Source: Ilyonectria destructans
Lineage: Eukaryota > Ascomycota > Sordariomycetes > Hypocreales > Nectriaceae
Assembly (NCBI GenBank): GCA_020740775.1
Contig: JAHEWK010000045.1
Location: 1 to 64,000, forward strand
Length of the DNA stretch: 64,000 nucleotides
Reading direction: 5' to 3'
The notes beneath the pieces were generated by a model. That model worked only from the letters and a program-made list of their open reading frames with translations. It was not told where the DNA came from and ran no database searches. Positions 12,501 through 22,732 of this stretch are shown in pieces. Numbering within the stretch: position 1 is the first letter of the stretch; every line of letters starts with the position of its first letter. A program made the translations under genes and the position numbers.

Positions 12501-13917
12501 ACTGATGCTCTTGGTTGCGTTGTTCGGAGTGGATCTTGTTGACTGTAGTCGCCACTTCCTCGAGTTGATGGCTCAAGTCTAAAGCAAACGGAACACATTA
12601 GTTAATGACAATCAAATTGAGGGATGGCTCGGAAACACAACAGAAGAAGATTCTCGGTAAGTGATTAAACACTCCAAACCTGACACATGGGAAACCATCC
12701 ATTCCATCAAATATCAACAAGTCCAGTACAGAATAAAATATGTATCAAGAGGAGGTATAGGCCTTACTGTTGATTGTCGGCATATGCTGGACTTCCTGTG
12801 GAGGAACAGTAGACAATAGCTCCTTCGCAAATGCTGCCGCCACGGCTGCCGCGTGCTCTTGCCACGCCTTGTTCTTGTGAGAATCGGCATAGTCGCATAT
12901 CCCACGGATTATGACACATGGAAAGTCATTCATGAGACCTGCCGCCTCCATCTCGACGCAAAGAACGTGTCCGCCCAGGCTCCGATTCAGATCGTCCCGG
13001 AATCCGGCGTCCTTGATGACTCTGTTGCCGGATGCGATCAGCCCGTAATGAACAACCATGTCCCTTGGCTTTCTTTTCATGACTCTGCGCTTATCACAGA
13101 AGCTACAGTCGCTCGAGCTCTCGTTCTCATTCCCATCGGACATCATAGCGTCACTAGTGTCGTTCCTCTGTCCGTCATCCGGCGCTGCTCCAGAACTGGC
13201 GACAGGGTCTGCGAGAGCCATAGTCGATCGACCTAAAAGGAATCCAATAAGGGCAGATATGATCTCCCAGAGTATTGCAATGAGGTCACGCTGAACACCC
13301 TGAGATCGATGGTGACTGTTGGCAGCAAATAAAACGTCCTCGAGCGAATCAGATCGACAATATTTTGCCGCAAGCCTCGACCAGTTCTTTTCAAGATCGT
13401 CGAGATACTGAGGAATCTGAGAACCCTGCATCTCATGCCGGGTCTGCAAGGTCGTCAAAGCCGTCAACAGAGCAGTCGGGGGATTGTTCAGCGATTGCGT
13501 TCGCTTGAACTTTCGCTCTTGCTCAACCTTGCCCATGTCCCACTGGACGACCCCAGGAAACTCGGCTATTGGCGTGCTGACGACGACATCGCCGAGCCGG
13601 ACTTTGGGAGGAATACCACCACCGATACCCACCATAAGACCGAACTTGATAGACGGAAATGTGGAAACCATCTGGGTAGCGACCGTCGCCGATGAGTTGT
13701 TTCCAACCCTGCCGAAAGGGAGGCAAGCAATGACGATGTTGTGGTTGTCGATGGAGCCAAGCGTGTATGTGTTGTTGTCGGTGACGGGCTTGGAGAGGCG
13801 GCCGTGTTGGGCATCCAACATGGCTGTCGCCGCCGTCTGCTCCTTGGCAAGAGCGCAGACCCAGCCGACTGTGTAATCATCGTGTGCTCGGGGATTCGGA
13901 CCCGCCTCCAGAGTCAT
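9516..13917 (-). CDS. Fungal NLR: PNP_UDP - NACHT - ankyrin repeats
   Basis: This is an intracellular STAND immune/incompatibility-type receptor, the fungal counterpart of NLRs. There are three exons: 13917-12768, 12578-11753 and 11703-9516. The first intron is GTAAGG...TTTAG. The second, 11752-11704, is 49 nt and uses a GC donor (GCAAGT...ACAAG). The joined frame is 1387 aa. The N-terminal effector is a nucleoside phosphorylase-like domain (YTVGWVCALAKEQTAA, MVGIGGGIP, VHYGLIASGN, CVEMEAAGLM). The NACHT part has Walker A GIPGAGKTT at about residue 460 and Walker B RVLIVVDALDEF at about 555, then SRDLPDI. The C-terminal half (about 800-1360) is a run of ankyrin repeats such as GKTPLMSAISSGCEEGVKILL and GQTALFLAVSMGNKAIVDLLL. 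Residues about 209-228 are hydrophobic and interrupt the usual PNP fold (see findings). No stop or frameshift is seen; the gene looks intact. Ligand and partners are unknown. Confidence 0.93.
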
Positions 13918-14758
13918 GGCGATGGAGTCAAGGTGAGCCTGCCAGCGAGCCGGTCGCTGTCCACTCTCTTGAACAAGGATAGACTGGGGACCCGGAGATG
14001 AGGGAATTGTCGAGAGATCACGGACAACAAAAAAATCTCAGCTGAGCAGGCCTGTTTTTATGGCCAGGTCATTGGGCCTACTCAAGCATGCAAGGCAGAA
14101 ACGGGGCCGTTTCCACTTTCGGACCAATCACAGCTTTTAGAATCCTCCCCCATTCCGCCTTGGGAAACGGGCCCCGTTTCTGATCGGGGCATATTTAGCG
14201 AAACAGGAGAGGCAAACCGGTCGCGGTTTGCGCAAAGGAGCCTTGAGGAACGAAGTTGGCTATGGCCAATTTCCCTTTCCTTCATCAACTCTGATCACAC
14301 CTTCCAGGTTCGAATCTTGCGTGTTGCGAAAGTGTTTGCAGTAGGTAGCGTCGTAGTGGGAGGTGCTTGCTTTGTCAATCGGCATATGATGTGGCTCAGG
14401 CTCCTACTCTAGAATGTTCTGCATTCCGAGCTATAAATAGTTGAGATAGCGGAGATCACTGGAAGCCATTCTGGACGAGCAGGTGGGGTGTATAAAGACT
14501 TTGGCCTGTTAGGTTTGTGGAAAAAAGGAGGGGATTAGGCGATATATGGGATGCAAAGCTATAGGGTACTGTAAGAAAGAGCATCTAAAGGCGGACTGGA
14601 TAGTAGAGAGTGGCCGCTAAGGACGGGTAAAAGTGGAGATTTAAGGATAATAAACGAGTTAGTTTGTACGACTTGGGTGTGGAAGACATCAAAGGGAGAA
14701 TGATTTCCTATTTATGCGCACTCTTTGTAATGACAATAGTCTCCCAAATAGCCTTCAA
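13918..14758. promoter_or_regulatory. Upstream region of the NLR gene
   Basis: No gene is visible. The segment lies upstream of the minus-strand NLR and so should contain its promoter. It includes a small foldback sequence at 14096-14182. No individual promoter element can be supported beyond position. Confidence 0.4.
14096..14182. repeat. Foldback inverted repeat in the NLR upstream region
   Basis: CAGAAACGGGGCCGTTTCC (14096-14114) is repeated inverted as GGAAACGGGCCCCGTTTCTG (14163-14182), with one extra base. The 48-bp loop makes this an 87-bp foldback unit. A sequence similar to the left arm with its flank (CTACTCAAGCAT...AGAAACG...TTTCCAC) recurs at about 41816-41862, so it is a dispersed repeat, probably a MITE-like element. 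Confidence 0.6.
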
Positions 14759-15457
14759 TTAAACCTTGGATACTTCTTCCAAATATTTGTTCTTTAGAGG
14801 ATGGCGATTTCGGCTCGGACGGTTAGATGATTCTAACACAGCAGCCATAATCGTATCAAGGACAGGTGTAGGTACAGGCAGATAAGTTGCTGATGCGAGG
14901 GGTCTCATGAAGGACGAGGTGGGGGGCTGAGTCCCGCCACAGCTTGGTTCGGGCTTGTCAACAGTTTCCGGTGAGCTCGAGCTGCCGGCAGAAGGATATG
15001 TTCCCAAGGATGGGATAGTAGTCGGGGACGTCGGCGGCTGGCACGGTCTCTTTGCAGGCGGTGTGTAATCGACGCCTGATGTTGGTCGCTTCGGCGTCGG
15101 TGAGGTGGAGAGGTAGTGGTACCGCGTAAATGGTGTAGAGATGACGGATGGCATCGATTCGCTCGGGGTTAAAGCTGGAGTCGCGGTTGCAGCGGGAAGA
15201 GGAGTCGATGGGACAGCAGGTCTGCGCGTAGTGAATTTGGCCTTGATCTCCTCGAACGGCGTATAACCAGAAGATGATGAACGGATCGCTGATATCGCAG
15301 CACCCGGCGGCGGCGTTGGTGAGCCAGACCCGGAAACTCCCTTGTCGAGGAAGTTCCAGGAGTCCGGAACAACGATAAAGACGTAGTCCTGCTCGAGGGT
15401 CGCATTACAACATAACAAGACACAGAGCCGTATATAATAATAAATAACAATGCCCAT
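14759..15457 (-). CDS. Hypothetical Pro/Ser-rich protein (weak)
   Basis: This open frame of 232 codons is dominated by Pro, Ser and Thr (PPPGAAISAIRSSSSG, TPLPAATATPALTPSES, PAKRPCQPPTSPTTIPS), which would make a disordered protein. The N-terminal 20 residues are hydrophobic and contain cysteines, but they may not be coding. A real start could lie at a later Met. No domain is recognised. It is divergent from the kinase-like remnant to its right, with about 50 bp between them. It may be a fragment of a larger decayed gene. Confidence 0.3.
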   Translation of the reverse strand: MGIVIYYYIRLCVLLCCNATLEQDYVFIVVPDSWNFLDKGVSGSGSPTPPPGAAISAIRSSSSGYTPFEEIKAKFTTRRPAVPSTPLPAATATPALTPSESMPSVISTPFTRYHYLSTSPTPKRPTSGVDYTPPAKRPCQPPTSPTTIPSLGTYPSAGSSSSPETVDKPEPSCGGTQPPTSSFMRPLASATYLPVPTPVLDTIMAAVLESSNRPSRNRHPLKNKYLEEVSKV

Positions 15458-15510
15458 ATATTCATATTTTTCTGTTCACCTCATCTGCCCAGCTTCTATC
15501 CTTCATCACT

Positions 15511-16049
15511 ATGGATGCCCTGTTCAACCGCGAATTTGAGTCCTATGAGGCCGCCCTTGCTGCTGCCCGTTTGGTAGCTAAGGAGCTTGGGTTTGGACTT
15601 AATATTCGTGGGGAGGAGACGGTATCGATGAGATTGAGGTTACAGCCGACATGGGAAGGACACTCAAGGACAAGTTGCTCAGGTCTCTACAGGCGATTCA
15701 CGAGGAAGGCGTGGTTCACAAGGACGTACGGAGTGCAAACATGCTGGTCAACAGGGAGACGGACAGTATGATGCTGGTCAACAGGGAGACGGACAGTATG
15801 ATGCTGGTCAACAGGGAGACGGACAGTATGATGCTGATTGACTTTGAGCGTGCTGTGCTGCTCGAAGCATTACGGCGACCGCTAGCACAGGTGGTGCCTA
15901 ACAAACGAATGTGGGATTCGGGTAGGGTGGCGGACGGAAAGAAAAGCGCTCAGCCAGGCAAGCAAGTTTCACGGGGCTGTGGGTTTGCGGAGGACGATCT
16001 GATGGCGAGCACAACGCTCTTGAGCCTGCACAGCTGTGCGAGGCCTTGA
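15511..16049 (+). pseudogene. Kinase-like protein remnant, N-lobe missing
   Basis: The C-terminal part shows a protein-kinase catalytic region of the small fungal kinase-like type: LQAIHEEGVVHKDVRSANML (catalytic loop with HxD and Asn), then LIDFERAVLL where a DFG motif would be, then RRPLAQVVPNKRMW. The N-terminal 40 residues (MDALFNREFESYEAALAAA) are in another frame. The joining sequence near 15620-15650 leaves out nearly all of a kinase N-lobe (glycine loop, catalytic Lys), so this is a deleted, probably inactive copy. Between catalytic loop and DFE, ten residues (MLVNRETDSM) occur three times because of a 30-bp repeat. I infer loss of function, although the repeat keeps the frame open. 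Confidence 0.7.
15741..15830 (+). repeat. Three perfect 30-bp tandem copies inside the kinase loop
   Basis: The 30-bp unit beginning ATGCTGGTCAACAGGGAGAC occurs three times without a mismatch at 15741-15770, 15771-15800 and 15801-15830, followed by a partial ATGCTG. Each copy encodes MLVNRETDSM in frame. Confidence 0.98.
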
Positions 16050-17197
16050 GGTGCGAGCATAATGGCGAATGAACAGTGGGTGTGATTGCGACGGGTTAGC
16101 AATGTATTTCCTTGTCCTGCTTTGCCTTATCTTGTTCTGTCTCAGTCATGATCCCCTACAGTAATCCATTTATTCAACATATGCACGCTTAAGACAATTC
16201 TATACCTCGTGTTGTGTCTTGCTGGAGTGGCCGTCGGGCTCGCGTAAATTACCCTGATATCTATGCCTTGCGCCGGTGAGTCCCTACTCCAATGATTGCT
16301 GCCAACATTACGTCGTAATACATAATAACCCATCGCCGTTAACATCAGAACCAGACGGTTAACAGTCCTGAAAAGGAAAGTTTAGGAAACTTGTGTGCAG
16401 CTGGCGTCTTGTAGAGTCGAGACAAATTAAGATATTTTAGGCCATAAGTTATTGTATTCCCCATCTTGATGTACGTCACCGCGACTAGAACGTCTTCTTC
16501 ATACGGCGTGCTCCCAGCTCGTTGAGTCTATTCTAAATTGAGTTTCTTGATCTTACTGCATCGAATAAGGACTGACGGAAGGACATTAGTACGTCTTTTG
16601 AGGGTCTAAGCCCGGTTTCACCTCAAACTTGAAAGAGACTTATTGTCTCCTGCAGGGGCCTATACCGCCCCAAAAAATTTGTCGTTGCAAGTTGCTGCGA
16701 CAGGTGGCACTGGCTACTTGATCGGCTCGATTGCTCAAATGAATGAAGAATTACTGAATGATGATCCTAAAGGGAGATGATCAAATCACATCCGGCCTAC
16801 ACGCCTCTTGTTTCTACTCAAAGGCAAAAGCTAGAAACGGCCTTGGCTTGGGAATCGTCACTCTCACATTCGTAGCATCGCTCGAGCGCCCTTCGGTCGG
16901 CTTGCTAAGCTCTCAGGCCATGGCTTCGATGCGGAGCGGGGGGAACAGGGACCCTGATGGGATGATCTAAGTTATCTCCTCTCCGGGAAAAGAGAAAACT
17001 GGGCCGATCTATTACCGTTTTTGGTTATGGAAACCCTTGTCGAAGACCCCATTGATGGCTTGTTTGCCGGCTGCAGCCACAACACCCCGTCGTCCGTCGT
17101 AGGGGTCGAGTCTTACAAACAGGGCGGATATGAGCACACGCTAGATAGGTGCCTAATTGCAGGCAGCTGATCAAGCCGTGGCGGGGACACATGGGTA
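16050..17197. other. No gene seen
   Basis: Only short open frames without coding character occur here. The right end borders the truncated 3' end of the Copia remnant, whose protein similarity fades near 17240. I see no structured repeat. Confidence 0.4.
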
Positions 17198-18406
17198 TCA
17201 GACCTTCGGTGGCGCTTGATAAACAGACAAATGTAGAGGTGAGCAACCGTAAAGTAGGGATGGATTTAATACTGCATCAAGGTCGCCGCCGTTGCTAGTC
17301 GTCATCATCTCAGCGCCTTCGACATCCATAAAGAAGGTGAACCACTTCTTATCGTTAAAGCAGTGGTCTGAGCAGCCGGAATCGACTAGAATTTCGTCGT
17401 GGAAGTCATCTTTGGTGGCAGAGAATGACATCGCCTGCTTTGTGGTCTTGGGGACGTTGACGGCGTCGTCTGGAGCCGTCTTTCGCAACGTCATACCGTT
17501 GAAGTTCGTTCCTGCCGTCGTGATGGCTGCGTTGCCCTCACTTTGGCTGTTGTTACGCCAGCTTCGTTGCCTGGCAGCTGGTCTTTTCTCAGGGTGTTTA
17601 ACCCAGCATTCGGTCTTCTTATGGCGTAATCCGGTCCTCATCGCAGGGCAGTCAAAGAAGTAGATTGCTCTGTCTTTGAACATTTCCATAGAATTTTCGT
17701 GCTTTTTCTGGGTTGCCGCTGCCTCTGTTTCGGGTTTCTTAAACCCTACGGCTGAGAAGTTGGACTTCTGGTTCTTTTCTGCATTAGCCTGCCTCGTCAG
17801 GAAGCTTGTGATCTGGTCCTTTGTGATCTTGTTCCCTTTCTCCATGTCATGGGCCCAGTTGTTATACCAGACCTCGTTGGTCTCTCGTATGCCGTTCAGG
17901 GCCACCGTGACGAAGACCTCATCCGGCATCGCGACTTTGCCCTTGATGTGGCGCCAGAGGAAGTGCAATTTCTCTAGAAACGCGTCCAGGGTCGTAAATT
18001 AGGCCCTATCAATCTTAAAGAACATCGTCATAAGGTCGTGAAGAGCGTCTTCAGGTGCCGTATTGACTGTTTCCTTGATCGCGATCTAGGTCTCGTAGGC
18101 GTTCTTTCCGCTATTCCAGCCGCCTCGTTGCACCCGCTTCAGAACATCCGTTGAGAGGCAGTTGATCAGGTATAGGCGCACCCTGGCGTCACCTTGGTTC
18201 CATTTCTTGATTGCGTTATAGTCCTCGGTCGGTCTGACTGAGGTCTCCTTGATCCAGTCCTCAAGATCAAGCATCTGGAGGTTCAGTTCGATTTTTATAG
18301 ACCATTCCTCCCAGTCCTCCATATTCTTCAGTTTTTCTACCATCGGCGTGTAGGACATAAAGTTACCGTAGCCTGCGTTGGCCATTGGGTCGGTTGATTC
18401 AAACAT
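17198..18406 (-). pseudogene. Copia gag-protease remnant, 3' truncated
   Basis: On the minus strand the frame from ATG at 18406 reads as Copia Gag (KLKNMEDWEEWSIKIELNL, WNQGDARVRLYLINCL, DALHDLMTMFFKIDRA, FLTRQANAEKNQKSN). A degenerate zinc-knuckle-like segment follows (CPAMRTGLRHKKTECW), then protease (EILVDSGCSDHCFNDKKWF, active-site Asp in DSG). Similarity stops soon after, so integrase and RT are gone. Two in-frame stops are visible. One is a TAG after AYET (about 18088-18090, CAG to TAG). The other is a TAA after KIDRA (about 18000-18002, CAA to TAA), which separates the halves. Both are CpA-to-TpA changes. Confidence 0.88.
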
Positions 18407-19169
18407 CCTTAGATCTGTACGACTGCGGTCTTCTGGAGTATTTGCAGTCGAAATCGTAGGTATTTCTGGTCTGGATTGGTCGTGTTGTGGTTGATTGTTT
18501 AGGGAGGTCCCGATATCTTCGGTAGTTTTCAGGGGGAGATGCAGGAATTCGCGTGTTCGCTGTTGTCGACTGGAAATCGGCCAAAAGTTGGTAGAAAATT
18601 TCGGGGAAAATCGTATCGAATGGATCAGTGTTTGATCAGATAGTCTGCCGAATTTGATGATGAATTGATATCTTTGACGTTGTTGTTTTTGCTGTTGAAA
18701 TGTCGATGCTTTCGACTTTAGTAATATGGGTCAACTTGACCAGTGGCTTATCTTGCAATTTTGCGTTTAAACAGTGATTCCTCGTGCACACAGCGTGGCA
18801 GGTAAGAAAAAATTGGTTCTTTTGAAAGAGCGAGATTCAGGCTTCAATATCCTTCATCTCATATGATTTTATCATGCGCGTAAGCGCGAGGGTCTCATAA
18901 CCTGTCAAGAGGTCAAAGATGTGTGTATTGTCATGATTCTCCCTAGCTAGCTAGGCGAGGGACTGGAGCCTGTATGAGGTCCCGGCTGCCTGAGGCCACA
19001 GCCGCCGTAGGCGGCCGTGGGCTTCCTTCAACAACTATCATACAATACAACCCTTCTCGCTCCTAGCTCTACCAAGAGCTCGAACGGTAATAGAAGCCCC
19101 TCCAATCTTAAGACCATTGCTAATACATCGGCTTACCAGTCAACTTTCGCGGCCGATCCTCTCGCAAAA

Positions 19170-20489
19170 ATGGCAGAGCCTACTTCGATCGAAGGAGCGG
19201 ATGTTGCTGTCGATGATTCAACAGGCAATGATCTGTACGGTTTGGTGCCTCCAGCCGTAAAGTACGGTATCGAGGGGGCCAAGCTCGCTCTATATGCCCG
19301 CAAAGAATGGAATGAAGGTAGCGCAGCAAAGGAGCGACAACGGCTTGATCATTCAATCAGGGAGCACGTTGGACCAATTGCGAATGACGTATCGAGGCTC
19401 CTAGACAGCGGCGCTAGGGCGAACGAAACCTACGCAAGATGTGCTGAAGAGATTACCGATACAATTGCGACCACAAGCAAGGTCGCAGACTCTATCGGTC
19501 GGAATGTTGAAAACATAACCAAAAGCGCGGTGCAGGCCTCTGAAGATATATCATCTAGTGCTCAAGCATGGAAAGAGACGGCTGAAACTACAAAGGGTTG
19601 TGTGAACAACTTAAACAAAAACATCGGTGGTGTCTGTATTATTGCGGGCTCGATGTTTGGTAGCATCGTCCACGCCCTCGAAGAGGCGGTTAAAGAAATA
19701 CGCATGATCAACCACAACCTCCAGGGTATTAAAGATGAGTTACGCGCACAGAACACCCTCGTTTCGTCTGGTGGATCTGGACCAGATGGCTTTGCCCGTG
19801 TTGTTTACGGCTTCATGCAATTGCATATGAAGAAACACAGTGGTGATGGTCACCAATTCTTCAGTTAGCACCCCGATACTACCTGGCATTGGCGCTTTCA
19901 GGAGATGCTTGAAGAGGAAGCGCTCCCTACTAGACTTTGTGGGTACACAGATGATCTTGATAGCCTCTGTGCATGCATGAAAGTAGCGAGACGGTCGTTA
20001 GCTGTGGATTCACAAGTGGTTTTCCATCTGCTTATTCCAGCATGGTATGAGATTTATGTGAAGGTCCCCCTTCACTTTCCTGATGAGCTTCAGCCTCTAC
20101 GGATAGTGGGACCAAAACATGGTGGTAAACCTTTAGTCTCGTTTAACCTTCCTAGGGCACAGAATTATTCACTTGATGGTATTAGTAATGTCCTGGACCC
20201 CGAAGGCTGCAACACAAAGGCGGAAATTGCTACTGGAGTAACATTTCTAGTAGGTGGCGGGTTGGGGACTAATGGGGCTTGTCTAGCTGCTGGTCTCGGT
20301 ATTGGTGCTATGACTGGGCTAGGTGCTTTAATAGCTATGCCTTTCTGGTTAGGATCCTTTATCACGGTAGGTGCTCCTGTTGCTGCTACAGCTGCCGGTG
20401 CACTTGACGAGATGCTTCGCGAGGAGCCACCTAGAATCTTAGGCTCAGATATACAGCTAGAGGTTGATGCTCGTAGTGTGTTTATCTAG
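19170..20489 (+). pseudogene. Coiled-coil and glycine-zipper protein, split by one stop
   Basis: From ATG at 19170 (preferred over the GTG at 19017) one frame runs to 20489 with a single TAG at 19866-19868 (HQFFS*HPDTTWHWRFQEM). Both halves look coding, so I treat this as one gene of about 440 codons. The first half is a long helical region (ANETYARCAEEITDTIATTS, VENITKSAVQASEDI) with a short hydrophobic stretch (GGVCIIAGSMFGSIV). The second half ends in a Gly/Ala-rich hydrophobic segment of about 60 residues (FLVGGGLGTNGACLAAGLGI, TGLGALIAMPFWLGSFI), which suggests membrane association. I do not recognise the family. The stop could be a real break, or the site of a missed intron, although no donor fits well. 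Confidence 0.5.
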
Positions 20490-20924
20490 TGTTGTACGTT
20501 GTATAGGTGTTTGGAATAGGGTTAACCTATCAGGAAGTGAGTCCGGTGTAGTGGAAAGTTCGAAGGCTCTTGTGGAGAATGATAGTAATATGGGTATCCC
20601 CCCAGAAACAGGCAAGGATCCAATTTTCATCTGCATATATACCTCCATAAATGAGTATCTTACCTTTATAGCTCCTAAGGCGCCTTCTTTAATTATTCTA
20701 TTTGTTTGAGTAGCTAAGACTCCTAGCCAGCTATAATGCGTTGTAGGTAGAGGTTTTGTGCTTTAGCCAAACTGCGATCACTATAACGTCAGTGGCGTCT
20801 TTTTTCTGCAACCGCCTCCTCCATCTCATCGCTCTTTCCTACGAATTAAAGAAAGAAACGAAATGCGTGGGCTGAGGGGACTATGATAGGTGGGTATCAC
20901 CTATTATTTCCCACGGGTTTCTCA
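20490..20924. other. No gene seen
   Basis: This is a short gap between two converging broken genes. It contains no supported feature. Confidence 0.4.
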
Positions 20925-21775
20925 GGAAGCTTGCTACGGCGGGGCTTAATATTTTCGGAGTAGAAGGCACGATTAAAGCAATCCAAGGATGGATTATAGC
21001 ACTCGTTCCTGCTAGCAGATATACTATGCGGAATAAACTTAGAGTCTTTTATACTATTGGCTAAGTAATCTAGATCTATAGGAGAGAGGATATAATACTG
21101 CTAGTATAGGTATAACTGGCAGCAGTTTTATACTACTCGGCTACTGTCGTAATATCTAGTTCTTCATCAGGCAAAGAGTCATTCTTCAGACCAAGAGCGT
21201 TCCTTAGGCGAAACTGCCTCTTTTTATCGGTGCCGTTAGTAGGACGTTCAAGTAGTGCCAGTAGGAGGCGCAGCGTTTGGCCTTCACAAGAGCCGATTAG
21301 CGTTGTATCACGAAGAAGGCGGTAATGTTTACATACTATCCATTGTGCCCACGGAGCTCCAGCTGATGGGATGTTCTTGCATCAACTTCCTTGTTACTTC
21401 GCTCAAGGTTTCGGCGGGAACAGGCTCCGGTATTATATATTCAGTGCGATCGCTTTTGGACATATACCAAATATCAGCTATTAATAGTTTCTGGGTTCCA
21501 CAGGAGTAAGGTGGGGTATATAGAGACCTGAGCGTCTGGATCATCTGTTTCATGCCTGCTACCTCATTCTTTAGGTCGCTTAGCTCGGCTTGCGTTGCTA
21601 CCAGAGCTTTCGTAGTCTGTATATTAGGGTCTTCCTCACAAAGAGCAAGTTGCTCTGCAAGCTTCCCCAGTGTCTCCACCATGAGGGCGCGGTCGAGATA
21701 TGGTTTGTTTTGTTCCGACATTGTGATCGAATGTGTCTTTTGATTGAGGTCAGGTGGCTCGTGAGGCAACGTCAA
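20925..21775 (-). pseudogene. Broken coiled-coil gene of unknown function
   Basis: The minus-strand frame from 21775 (or from a second Met at about 21721, MSEQNKPYLDRAL) has a heptad-like coiled coil (VATQAELSDLKNEVAGMKQM) and ends at 21329. A neighbouring frame takes over at the same place (AQWIVCKHYRLLRDTTLIG) and continues through TDKKRQFRLRNALGLKNDSL to RRSKLPEKPVGNN near 20925, interrupted by one TAG (VAE*YKTAA). The simplest reading is one gene with a one-base frameshift and a nonsense change. I recognise no domain. Confidence 0.4.
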
Positions 21776-22380
21776 GGGAGGGCAAGGTATACGTGTGGTG
21801 GTGCGGGGAACGATAAAGAATCAAGGCGGCTGCAGTGCAACGTGGCATGTCTCGGAACAATCTTTATGCGGATAGGTGAAATGCCAGGTGGCATTCATAG
21901 TAGAGATGGATTGCAAAAGGGTTATAAAATACTACGTCACCCCATGCACATTGGAGCGGCGATGGGGTGCATGGGGTAGCCTCAGCCGAAGGCTGTGTGT
22001 CCGCGGGCCGGGAAGCTATTACTACTTACTGCATTATCTACGTACTGATCCATTGCCATGGCAATTCTTGGTATTATGTGACATGCACGGATTCCGTGTG
22101 AGCTCCTACTACTACTACTCTTGACAGGTCACTTTCCGGTGCGAGAGGGGTGAGACGCAATGGCCTTGTAACAGTGAGGGGAAAACTGTGGCCATGGTAT
22201 CTTGTCTCAGTTTACGGTGACACGGAAGGTTGCCGCAGTGGGTAACTGACGGTGGGGAGCTGAAAGTGTGTCGCTTGCCCCGCACACCCTTGTCAGCACC
22301 AAGTCGCAGGTAGGGCAGATCGGCCCGCCCCGCTTAGAACTAGATGATCTGCGCTATCTATTCGCCCTAAAAGCAGAAAA
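21776..22380. other. Intergenic, left flank of the young Copia element
   Basis: No gene is visible. The last bases before the retrotransposon are CTTGT (22381-22385), the left copy of its target-site duplication. Confidence 0.45.
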
Positions 22381-22385
22381 CTTGT

Positions 22386-22473
22386 TGTCGGATCCGTTAC
22401 GGTCAATTTGATCAAATGGATAGTGTTCAAAGCAGTGATGATGATGTTGATTCTTGCTTTTTGGCCCTGTTGG
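22386..22473 (-). repeat. Left LTR, outer part
   Basis: The 88 bp are identical to 33204-33291 of the right LTR. They end in TTGGCCCTGTTGG (22461-22473), the left copy of the LINE target duplication. Confidence 0.97.
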
Positions 22474-22732
22474 ATGGATGGATTTTATTTCGCCCGGGGG
22501 GACACACCCCAGAGGGCCTTTGCGCTAAGCTATTTTCGTTTCGTACGGTTCTTCCATAATCACCCGAAGCCCCACAATTTCACTTTACTGACTGTTCCAA
22601 TCTGATGTATATGCAGTGACAGGCCTGCTTGAAGGCCAATTTCTCCAAGTGTTCAGCATCCTATCCTCAGCAGCTGAAGCACGGTCTGCCAAAATGAGAC
22701 TGTATGATGTTAGTAGGATTCAATCTGAATAG

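Noticed and set aside
14300..14325. tRNA-like GGTTCGAATC motif
   Set aside because: The flanking bases do not form a T-arm, and no acceptor or anticodon stem was found.
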